NCBI GenBank assembly: GCA_024699235.1
Contig: JAILPY010000107.1
Coordinates: 1 to 64,000 of the forward strand
Direction: 5' to 3'
Length of the DNA stretch: 64,000 nt
Source: Treponema sp.
GTDB taxonomy: Bacteria > Spirochaetota > Spirochaetia > Treponematales > Treponemataceae
The position numbers and the translations under genes were made by a program. The notes below the pieces were generated by a model that saw only the letters and a program-made list of their open reading frames with translations, searched no databases and had not been told where the DNA came from. Positions 49,247 through 57,535 of the stretch are shown piece by piece (position 1 is the stretch's first letter; every line of letters begins with the position of its first letter).

Positions 49247-49942
49247 CTATTCTCGTTTTAAAAGATTGATTTCATCGTTTGGCTTTAAGATAATATAATC
49301 AGTCCGTTTTTCATCGATTTCTTTTGCAAATTGCTCTGCTACTTGAGGTGAAAATAATGCGCCTGGTTTTGTATGTATGGGGATTGAATGCGCTGCTCCA
49401 ATGATATTTGCACATCTGGCAGCTTCTTTTGCATCCATATTATAAACTCCGTCACAAGGAAGCAAGGCATAATCTATATTCATGAATTGAAGTTCTTCTT
49501 CCATGAATGTTGTATAAGAAGTGTCTCCTGAGCAGTAAATTTTTATTTCGTTTTCTAATGTTATGACAAAACCTACGCATTCATTTTGTGCATGATTTTC
49601 ATTGTAGGCCGGTACTGCCCTTATGCGTATTCCGTTAAAACGGGCTTCTCCGTATTTTCCGCCTGACATAAAGTTTTTTGCATGAAATATAAGGCAATTG
49701 TCATTCTTTTTTACAAGATCTACTTTGTTATGGTCTGGATGCTCATGCGTTACAAGCACAAAATCAGCAGGAATTTGATATCCTTCTCCCGCATACGGAT
49801 CTATGTATATTACAAGTCCTTTGGCAGAAATAATCCTATAGCTGCCATGTCCCTGGTAAAAAAGCCTTGCCATTGAAATACCTTCTGAAAATGCAATTTC
49901 TGTAACAAATAAGCACATTAGTACTAAAAGAAACCTTTTCAT
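49247..49942 (-). CDS. Metallo-beta-lactamase fold hydrolase (UlaG-like), exported
   Basis: YQGHGSYRI, VTHEHPDHNKVD, YCSGDTSYT, signal peptide. Confidence 0.82.
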   Translation of the reverse strand: MKRFLLVLMCLFVTEIAFSEGISMARLFYQGHGSYRIISAKGLVIYIDPYAGEGYQIPADFVLVTHEHPDHNKVDLVKKNDNCLIFHAKNFMSGGKYGEARFNGIRIRAVPAYNENHAQNECVGFVITLENEIKIYCSGDTSYTTFMEEELQFMNIDYALLPCDGVYNMDAKEAARCANIIGAAHSIPIHTKPGALFSPQVAEQFAKEIDEKRTDYIILKPNDEINLLKRE

Positions 49943-49982
49943 ATTAAAAAAACAACCTTACCTATATGTTTGTAACAAATGT

Positions 49983-51791
49983 TTATTTTTTTTGCGCTAT
50001 GCCGCACATCTGTGAGATTGTCTTAAAGCCTTTTCTTTTCATAAAGTTCTTAAGACCTTCAACTACTTCTTTGGCTACATTAGGATTTACAAATGTTGCG
50101 GTTCCAATTTGTACTGCACAGGCTCCTGCCATTATGAATTCAACAGCGTCTTGCCATGTACTTATTCCTCCGATTCCTATGACAGGAATCCTCTGTTCTT
50201 CTGGAAGCTTATTCATTTCCTCAACAACATCATAGACCATGCGTAACGCCAAAGGTTTTATGGCAGGCCCGCATAATCCTGCACGTATATTATTAAACCA
50301 TGGAGTCTCATTTTCTATGTCTATGGATACGGCCTGGAATGTATTAACAAGGCTGAGGGCATCTGCACCAGCTTTTACGCAGGCCATTGCAACACCGCGC
50401 AAATCTGGGGCATTTGGAGATAATTTTACCATAAGGGCCTTTTTTGTAGCCTTTCGTACGGCACTTACACATTCAAATGCCAGTTCACTTTTTATTCCCC
50501 ATGCCTGACCTCCTGCTTTTACATTTGGACAGCTGATATTTAGCTCTATCATAGGGGCATCAGTAGTATCTGCCAGTTTGGTGGCTTCTACATAAGATTC
50601 CAAATCACTTCCTGCCAGATTGATGATAGTCTTCGGCTTTAATTTCATCATATCAGGTATAAGTTCATTTACGGCATACTGCATTCCTGGATTCTGCAAT
50701 CCTATGGAATTTATATCTCCTGAAGGAACTTCAATGCATCTTTCTCCTGCATTTCCTTCTCTTGGATTTAGAGTTGTACCCTTAGAGCATATGGCACCCC
50801 AGTCATTTACATCTGAGAATCCCCTGAAATTCTGACCGTATCCAAATGTTCCTGCAGCAGCAAAGACAGGATTTTCAAAATGAACGCCTGCAATGTCTAC
50901 GCTTACATCAGGTTCGTCACCTTCTGCAAGAGGAGTCCTCCTTACAGGAGGTCTTCCAAAATCAAGAATTTCGGAATCAAAGACAGGTCCTTCCTTGCAT
51001 ACGCGTAGAGTTCCCTTTTTAGTTACAATTGTGCATCCAAGGCATGCTCCTGCACCGCAAAGCATGTGATGCTCTACGCTAAGGTATGCCTTAACATTGC
51101 ATTCTGCAGCAATTTTCTGTATGTAGGCAAGCATTGGAGTAGGACCGCATGCATATATTACTTTATAGCCGCTTTTCTTTATGCGTTCAGCAGTCAATGC
51201 TTCCGGCAGCATTCCCTTTATGCCTTTAGAACCATCGTCTGTTGTTATAATCAGCTCGTTGCCCTTTACATATTCTAGCCCGTACGAACCAGTTTTAAAG
51301 CTTGCAAAAAAGTCATAGGATTTATCAGGCAGTGAAGATGCAAAGTTTGCAACTGGTGCAATTCCGATGCCGCCTCCGACAATACATATTTCTGTTTTAG
51401 AATTATCTACGTTATCGGGAATTATAAATGAATTTCCGACAGGTCCAGAAAGCAAAAATGTCTCACCTGCTTTTAATGCACATAATTCACGTGTTCCAAC
51501 GCCTTTTTCAAGAATTAAAAATTGAATTTTAAGCTTTCGCTTTCCGTCTTTATATTCCTCAGCATGATAAACGCTTATGGGACGCTTGAAATATCCCGAA
51601 CTTACTTTAGTACGTAACATATAGAATTGACCGGGTTCTGGTACTACTTGAGTCGGCCGCTCTAATTCAATTACGGTTTCAAGAAGGAATACATTTTTTT
51701 GTCCTTCTACAGGCTTACAGCATTCTACTAGTCCTTCTCCGTTAAACAGAATGCCATTTCCGTCTTTATCTATCTGAGGTTTATCAAACAT
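49983..51791 (-). CDS. pyrD: Fused dihydroorotate dehydrogenase electron-transfer subunit (PyrK) and catalytic subunit (PyrD)
   Basis: N-terminal FNR-like domain with [2Fe-2S] MLCGAGACLGC...RVCKEGP; C-terminal PyrD (PGNINSIGLQNPG-like, ELNISCPNVKAGG, PVIGIGGISTWQDAVEFIMAGA). Confidence 0.9.
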   Translation of the reverse strand: MFDKPQIDKDGNGILFNGEGLVECCKPVEGQKNVFLLETVIELERPTQVVPEPGQFYMLRTKVSSGYFKRPISVYHAEEYKDGKRKLKIQFLILEKGVGTRELCALKAGETFLLSGPVGNSFIIPDNVDNSKTEICIVGGGIGIAPVANFASSLPDKSYDFFASFKTGSYGLEYVKGNELIITTDDGSKGIKGMLPEALTAERIKKSGYKVIYACGPTPMLAYIQKIAAECNVKAYLSVEHHMLCGAGACLGCTIVTKKGTLRVCKEGPVFDSEILDFGRPPVRRTPLAEGDEPDVSVDIAGVHFENPVFAAAGTFGYGQNFRGFSDVNDWGAICSKGTTLNPREGNAGERCIEVPSGDINSIGLQNPGMQYAVNELIPDMMKLKPKTIINLAGSDLESYVEATKLADTTDAPMIELNISCPNVKAGGQAWGIKSELAFECVSAVRKATKKALMVKLSPNAPDLRGVAMACVKAGADALSLVNTFQAVSIDIENETPWFNNIRAGLCGPAIKPLALRMVYDVVEEMNKLPEEQRIPVIGIGGISTWQDAVEFIMAGACAVQIGTATFVNPNVAKEVVEGLKNFMKRKGFKTISQMCGIAQKK

Positions 51792-51818
51792 ATATTAAGC
51801 TCCAGCTGTAATCTTGTT

Positions 51819-52736
51819 TTAAGCTAATTCTTTTTTTGCATTCATTAAATCAATCTTTGAAGCAATTGCAGCCTGTCCTGCAGCATCTCCCAGATCATCC
51901 ATTGAAATGGTTCCTTCTTTATCTTTTTGAATGCAGGTTTCTGACTTTTTCCATGCACAGAGAATTCCTCTGGAACTGTTTACTGTTCCTCCCGCTTTTA
52001 GCAGAAGCGTTGCTGCAATGCGGGCCGCTCCGCCTTGTGCTCCATATCCAGGAATAAGGAAGAAAATGTCAGGATATGCTTCCCTTAGAATCTTTGCGTC
52101 GCTTTCCTCCGTGCATCCGACTACAGCTCCTACGGGACTGCAAGTTTGGTCAGCATAAATTCCTGCAAATTCTTTTGAAATGCGTTCAAGTTCAGAACCT
52201 ACTTTATCTAATACTCGTCCTCCGGATTGTAATGGCTGCTGTTCAATGTCAACCATTCCAGGATTACTTGTCCTTAACAGAAGAAAAATTCCTTTCCCTT
52301 TTTCGCAGTATTCCGTAAAAGGTTTTAGAGTGTCAAAACCCATGTAGGGATTTACTGTTATTATGTCGCTTTCAAAGTCACCTGAAAAATGAGCCCTTGC
52401 ATACGCACTTGCACTTGCTGCAATGTCTCCTCGCTTTATGTCGGAAATGCATATTAATCCTGCATCTTTTACGGCTTTGACCGTTTGGGCATATATTTTC
52501 ATGCCCTCTATTCCCATTGCTTCATAATAAGCAATCTGAACCTTGCAGCAGCATGCACTTCCTGCACTTTGTATGCGACTTATGATTTCTTTATTATATG
52601 CCAGGACTGCTTCTGCCGGAGAACCATATTTATGCAATAAAGATTGAGGCAAGTATGAAGGGTCTGTATCCAGTCCTACGCAAAGAGGACCGTTTTTTGC
52701 TGCAAGTTCCTGCAGCATCTGCATATTATGTTTCAT
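51819..52736 (-). CDS. pyrF: Orotidine 5'-phosphate decarboxylase (long type)
   Basis: LCVGLDTDPSYLP, ICISDIKRGDIAASA, VGAVVGCTEE, LIPGYGAQGG. Confidence 0.92.
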   Translation of the reverse strand: MKHNMQMLQELAAKNGPLCVGLDTDPSYLPQSLLHKYGSPAEAVLAYNKEIISRIQSAGSACCCKVQIAYYEAMGIEGMKIYAQTVKAVKDAGLICISDIKRGDIAASASAYARAHFSGDFESDIITVNPYMGFDTLKPFTEYCEKGKGIFLLLRTSNPGMVDIEQQPLQSGGRVLDKVGSELERISKEFAGIYADQTCSPVGAVVGCTEESDAKILREAYPDIFFLIPGYGAQGGAARIAATLLLKAGGTVNSSRGILCAWKKSETCIQKDKEGTISMDDLGDAAGQAAIASKIDLMNAKKELA

Positions 52737-52747
52737 ATAAAGTCTTC

Positions 52748-54499
52748 CTATTTTTTATAATTGCGCTTTACTTTAAGAGTTGTTGTCATTTCAAGAGGTT
52801 CATCAAGGATTGTAATCTTTGTAATCCTCTGATATGGCAATAGTTTTCTGTTAATCTTATCAACTATAGAATCTATTGCTTCTTTTATAGCTTCTTTTGA
52901 AGCTTTGTCTTCCCTCTTAAGGCTTCTTGATTCAAAGGCGCAGTCTGAAGGATAAATTAGAGCTTCCAATTCTTCAGACTGCCTGTCTTTGTCAGCAATA
53001 TATCCCTGAACTGTAATCTGCTGTATGTCACTTTCCAGCTGGAACATATCCTCGATTTCTTCAGGATATACATTTTTGCCGCCTTCAGTTACAATCATGT
53101 TTTTTGCCCTGCCTGACAGCATCAAGTAGTTTTCACTGTCCAGCCAGCCAAGGTCGCCAGTCTTAAACCATCCGTCTTCAGTAAATACTTTTGCAGTTTC
53201 TTCTGGAAGGTTATAGTATCCCTGCATGACCATAGGTCCTTTGACACAAATTTCTCCTATTCCATCTTCATTTGGATCTAAGATCTTCATCTGCATGTGT
53301 CCTGCAAAATAACTTCCTACGCTTTCAATCTTGAAATGTTCAACAGGATTCAATGCAATAATAGGAGATGTTTCTGTAAGCCCATAGCCTTGGACAAAGT
53401 CAATGCCCATTTCGTTAAAGAACCTGAATACACTCTTAGATAAAGGTCCACCGCCGCTTATGGCAATTCTTATTGTATATAAATTTGCCTGCTTTAATAC
53501 GCTTTTAAATAGGGCTTTTCCTATATTTACGCCAAACACTTTTTTTACGATGTAAGAAATCTGACGCAGGATGTTTATAACAGTATATACAGCCATGCCT
53601 TTTTTCTTTATTGCTTTTTCGATGCCGTCTGCAAGCTTATTGAATAGCATAGGCACACCAAGCATCATCGTAATGTTACCTTGCTTTAAGTCTGTCATCA
53701 TTTTTGATACGGAAAGGCTTTTTCCGAATACGATTTCTGCACCAATGCATATTGACTCTATGAATACAGCCTGCATTGTATAGGCATGATGAATTGGCAG
53801 CAATGCATAAAAAACGTCATGATAGTCAATGATCATGTTTGTCTGGGCTATGAATGCATCGCTTATCAAATTACGGTGACTGAGCATAACTCCTTTCGGA
53901 ATGCTTGTTGTTCCGCTTGTGAATAGGATAGCGGCTGTATCATCTTCTTTTGGAGCACTGAACTTTATGTCGTTTTTTTCCTGTTCTGAAACAGCAAGGT
54001 TATATATGTAAGTTTCATTATGCTTTCTGTTAAGAGAATAAATTTCATAGTCATGCTGCTTTGACTGATACCAGTCGTATTTTTCATCATCTACGAATAA
54101 GAATTTTGGTTTTGCTGTTGCAAGGAGATTTTCCTGTTCTTCACATTTCAATGCATAATCTATAGGGCATATTATTGCACCTGCATATAATGCTGCTAGA
54201 AAGACTGTTGTCCATTCAGGAGAATTTTTACCTGTTACGGCTATCTTGTCTCCATTATGTATTCCGTGTGCAGAAAACCAATAGGCAAGCCTCAAGATAT
54301 TTTCTTGTGCCTGTTTGTATGTAAGGGTATTTCTGAGTCCTTTGTCATCGAATTCTGTAAAACAGTTTCTGTCTCCGCAACGCTTGACTGTTATGCTAAA
54401 CATTTCCGGGATTGTTGGCCATGCCCCGGTAAAGTCTTTTCCCTTGAATGGCTCCAAAATAGCCATTGGATTGTAATTCTTTAATTTGTTCTTTCTCAT
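52748..54499 (-). CDS. AMP-dependent long-chain acyl-CoA synthetase (second copy)
   Basis: AAILFTSGTTSIPKGVMLSHRN, QGYGLTETSPIIAL, FKTGDLGWLD. Confidence 0.9.
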   Translation of the reverse strand: MRKNKLKNYNPMAILEPFKGKDFTGAWPTIPEMFSITVKRCGDRNCFTEFDDKGLRNTLTYKQAQENILRLAYWFSAHGIHNGDKIAVTGKNSPEWTTVFLAALYAGAIICPIDYALKCEEQENLLATAKPKFLFVDDEKYDWYQSKQHDYEIYSLNRKHNETYIYNLAVSEQEKNDIKFSAPKEDDTAAILFTSGTTSIPKGVMLSHRNLISDAFIAQTNMIIDYHDVFYALLPIHHAYTMQAVFIESICIGAEIVFGKSLSVSKMMTDLKQGNITMMLGVPMLFNKLADGIEKAIKKKGMAVYTVINILRQISYIVKKVFGVNIGKALFKSVLKQANLYTIRIAISGGGPLSKSVFRFFNEMGIDFVQGYGLTETSPIIALNPVEHFKIESVGSYFAGHMQMKILDPNEDGIGEICVKGPMVMQGYYNLPEETAKVFTEDGWFKTGDLGWLDSENYLMLSGRAKNMIVTEGGKNVYPEEIEDMFQLESDIQQITVQGYIADKDRQSEELEALIYPSDCAFESRSLKREDKASKEAIKEAIDSIVDKINRKLLPYQRITKITILDEPLEMTTTLKVKRNYKK

Positions 54500-54504
54500 A
54501 GCTT

Positions 54505-54538
54505 AAAAAAAAGCCTCCTTTACATATAGTAAGGAGGC
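54505..54538 (-). terminator. Intrinsic terminator of the M48 peptidase gene, placed immediately before the acyl-CoA synthetase start
   Basis: Minus strand GCCTCCTT actatatgta AAGGAGGC TTTTTTTT. Confidence 0.8.
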
Positions 54539-54554
54539 CATCCTGTTAATATAT

Positions 54555-55382
54555 TTATGCTTTATCAGCTGACTGATATAATGGATAAACTTTTTCAGCA
54601 ACAGACTGTAAGTCTTTGATGCGCGATTCATTTGAAGGATGCGTACTCAAAATTTCTGGTACGCTTGATCCGCTTATGGCGGCCATCTTTTTCCAGATGT
54701 TTACTGCTTCATAAGGATCATAGCCTGCACGTGCCATTAGTTCAGTTCCCATGCGGTCTGCTTCTGTTTCATGAGACCGTGAGAATGGAAGCGCTATTGT
54801 ATACTGTGAAGCAAGTGCTAATACTGTTGTCCCTAAGTCTCCCAGTCCTATAATCTGTGCAATTGCAAAAATGCCTACGTTTGTAAGGGCATCCTGGCTT
54901 GCCTGCTCTCGGCTGTGTTCCTTAAGTGCGTGAGAAATCTCATGCCCCATGACAGCTGCTAGTTCCCCGTCTGTAAGGCTCAGAGTATTTATGATTCCCG
55001 TATATACGACAATCTTTCCTCCTGGCATGCACCATGCGTTTACAGTATCATCTGTAATGACATTTATCTGCCAGTCCCATGAAAGGGCATCATTCCTAAA
55101 TACGCCGACCTGCCTAATAAGGCGGGTTGCAATATTACGGACCCTGTTTGTAGTTGCAGAGTTTGTATTTAGCGTTTTTGCAGCTTTAGCCTCAGCAAGT
55201 ACCTGAGCATAAGATTCCTTTGCACTCTGTTCCATTGTTTCTTCAGAAACAAGCATCAGCTGCTGACGGTCTGCACCGACTGCCCCTGATGATGTCGTGC
55301 TGGAAAGACAGCTTACTAATGCAAAACTAAAAATACTTACAATGACAGATGTAAAAAAATGTCGTTTATTATTTGTAATCAT
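54555..55382 (-). CDS. M48 family metalloprotease lipoprotein
   Basis: VMGHEISHALKEHSREQ (HExxH), SRSHETEADRMGTELMARAGYDP; lipobox ALVSC. Confidence 0.92.
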   Translation of the reverse strand: MITNNKRHFFTSVIVSIFSFALVSCLSSTTSSGAVGADRQQLMLVSEETMEQSAKESYAQVLAEAKAAKTLNTNSATTNRVRNIATRLIRQVGVFRNDALSWDWQINVITDDTVNAWCMPGGKIVVYTGIINTLSLTDGELAAVMGHEISHALKEHSREQASQDALTNVGIFAIAQIIGLGDLGTTVLALASQYTIALPFSRSHETEADRMGTELMARAGYDPYEAVNIWKKMAAISGSSVPEILSTHPSNESRIKDLQSVAEKVYPLYQSADKA

Positions 55383-55430
55383 AGTAAATTCATTATAAAC
55401 GTTTTAATGTTTTATTGCAATTAAAAAAAC

Positions 55431-55459
55431 AGCCGTACCCTCATGGAAAAAGGTACGGC
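55431..55459 (-). terminator. Intrinsic terminator downstream of sugar permease operon
   Basis: GCCGTACC ... GGTACGGC; minus strand followed by TG(T)8. Confidence 0.8.
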
Positions 55460-55487
55460 CGAAAAATAGATATGTCTTTAGGAGGAA

Positions 55488-56336
55488 TTATTCCTTGACA
55501 CCACCAGCAGTAGCACCGCTGATAATACTCTTTGAAAGGAAGAGGTATACAATAATCAGAGGTACAATAGCGAGACAGATCATCATGTAAACCTGTCCCA
55601 TATCAAATTTCTGATAGTCAGCGCTTCTTAGCTGGGCAATCAGAATTGGAATAGTCTTCTTTTCCTTGCTGCTTATGACAAGAGCAGGCGTAAAGTAGTT
55701 GTTCCATGAACTTACAAATGAGAATATTGCCTGAACTGCAATGGAAGGCTTCATCATTGCAAGTACGATTGTATTGAAAGTCTTGAATTCGTTGCATCCG
55801 TCTACGCGGGCTGCTTCAACTATTGAATAAGGCAATGTTGATTCCATTGCCTGGTACAGGTAAAAGAATACAACAGGAGCTGCAATAGATGGAATGTATA
55901 AGGCTGCAAGAGTATCAATAAGGCCAATGTTTGTAATGAGCTTTATAAAACCTAATGTTGAAACCTGTGCAGGAACCATCATTACGGCAAGAATGAATTT
56001 GAATGCAAATTTTCTGCACTTAAAGCGGTACATGTATAAGCCGTAAGCAGTCATTGATGAAAAATATGTAGTAAGTAAGGCTGCCATGAAAGAAACGAAT
56101 ATGCTGTTAGCTAAAGCCCGTAATACTGGAACATTTTCATTAGACATCATCTTTGAAAAATTCTTTAGGAATGCAGTTCCTGGAATGATGGAAAAGCCAT
56201 TCTGAATCTGAGAGTGCAGGCGCGTTGAATTTATAATCAAAATAATGAATGGAAACAAAGATAAGAAAGCCAGTAAAGCTAATACAATATAGGCAATGCT
56301 TCTTCTTATCGTTAAAGATGCTTTCAGACTTTTCAT
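55488..56336 (-). CDS. Carbohydrate ABC transporter permease (MalG type)
   Basis: EAARVDGCNEFKTFNTIVLAMMKPSIAVQAIFSFVSSWNNY (EAA loop). Confidence 0.92.
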   Translation of the reverse strand: MKSLKASLTIRRSIAYIVLALLAFLSLFPFIILIINSTRLHSQIQNGFSIIPGTAFLKNFSKMMSNENVPVLRALANSIFVSFMAALLTTYFSSMTAYGLYMYRFKCRKFAFKFILAVMMVPAQVSTLGFIKLITNIGLIDTLAALYIPSIAAPVVFFYLYQAMESTLPYSIVEAARVDGCNEFKTFNTIVLAMMKPSIAVQAIFSFVSSWNNYFTPALVISSKEKKTIPILIAQLRSADYQKFDMGQVYMMICLAIVPLIIVYLFLSKSIISGATAGGVKE

Positions 56337-57260
56337 TTATCTTCTCCCGTTAGAATTTGTATAGTTCTTCATTGTTGAAGTATAGACAATGCTGCTGAGG
56401 ATTGCAGTTACAATAAATGTCAGTACTGATACAGCACCTGCCATGCCATAGTTTTTGCTTCCAAGGTGCTTGTTTAAGTACATGATCAGTGTCATTGTCG
56501 TACGGTTAGGATTTCCTTCTCCGTTTGTAAGGATCTGTGGAACGTCAAACATCTGTATGCCGCCTATAAGGCTAGTTATAAGGACGTATACAAAGATAGG
56601 AAGAAGAAGCGGCAGGGTAATTTTAAAGAAAACCTCGAGAGGAGTGGCTCCGTCTATGCGTGCTGCCTCGAAAAGGCTTTCATCTATTCCCATTATTCCT
56701 GCCATAAGGAGGATTGTTGTATTTCCGTACCACATAAGGAAGTTCATTGCAGCAACAAGCACTCGAGTCCAGCTTGTGTAGGTAAGGAATCGTATGTTTT
56801 CCTTTGCCCAGCCTAAATCAGTGATTATGCTGTTTACAGGACCGTTGTCAGAAAATAATGTGAAGAAAAGCATTGCAAATGCAGATGCCATTATAAGGTT
56901 AGGCATGTATATGACTGTTTTGAAGAACTGCTGGCTCTTCAATCGCAATTCTGTATTTGTGAACCAAACGGAAAGAATGAGCGATATGAGAATTTGAGGA
57001 ACAAATCCGATGATCCACATGATTACAGTGTTCCATGAATATTTCAGGATGTCACTTTCAAAAACTGATTTGTAATTATCAAGGCCATTAAATGTTGGCC
57101 CTACTGTCATAAGTCCAACACGGTAATTTTCAAAGAAACTGTTTACAAAGGTGCTTATAAGCGGAATAAGAGAAAAAATTATATATATTAAAAAAAACGG
57201 AGCAATGAAGAAATATCCCCATCGGTCATATTGGACGGTATGCTTTTTGTTTTTTGCCAT
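56337..57260 (-). CDS. Carbohydrate ABC transporter permease (MalF type)
   Basis: FEAARIDGATPLEVFFKITLPLLLP (EAA loop), six TM helices. Confidence 0.92.
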   Translation of the reverse strand: MAKNKKHTVQYDRWGYFFIAPFFLIYIIFSLIPLISTFVNSFFENYRVGLMTVGPTFNGLDNYKSVFESDILKYSWNTVIMWIIGFVPQILISLILSVWFTNTELRLKSQQFFKTVIYMPNLIMASAFAMLFFTLFSDNGPVNSIITDLGWAKENIRFLTYTSWTRVLVAAMNFLMWYGNTTILLMAGIMGIDESLFEAARIDGATPLEVFFKITLPLLLPIFVYVLITSLIGGIQMFDVPQILTNGEGNPNRTTMTLIMYLNKHLGSKNYGMAGAVSVLTFIVTAILSSIVYTSTMKNYTNSNGRR

Positions 57261-57270
57261 AAACGTTTCC

Positions 57271-57348
57271 TTATTTTAAATTGCAAGCTTTTATGTAATT
57301 GCATGCCGTTAGTGCAACAGCATCGTCCAGCCACATCAACATTTTCAT
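57271..57348 (-). CDS. Putative 25-aa small ORF MKMLMWLDDAVALTACNYIKACNLK upstream of the sugar permeases
   Basis: AGGAGG (57355-57360) 6 nt upstream of ATG 57348; TAA at 57271-57273. Not in the ORF track. Confidence 0.45.
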   Translation of the reverse strand: MKMLMWLDDAVALTACNYIKACNLK

Positions 57349-57380
57349 AAATTTCCTCCTGAAATATGAAAAACAATTTG

Positions 57381-57404
57381 AAATACTACAACGTTGTAGT
57401 ATTT
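57381..57404. promoter_or_regulatory. 24-bp perfect palindrome, candidate repressor operator
   Basis: AAATACTACAAC|GTTGTAGTATTT. Confidence 0.75.
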
Positions 57405-57535
57405 GCACTTACCTTGCCTGTAAATTTAGATTTTTCTCTGATACTCTATGTTATCATAAAATTCTTGATAGTCAAGATGTTTTTGGAAATTATTTTACTG
57501 TGGACTTATTTGAGTTTCTTCTATATACTACCACT

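Noticed and set aside
57299-57535. 79-residue N-terminal extension of EttA in the ORF track
   Set aside because: Crosses the 24-bp palindrome and promoter; conserved EttA start MAKTVDDKKIIYTMDRVSR is at 57536.
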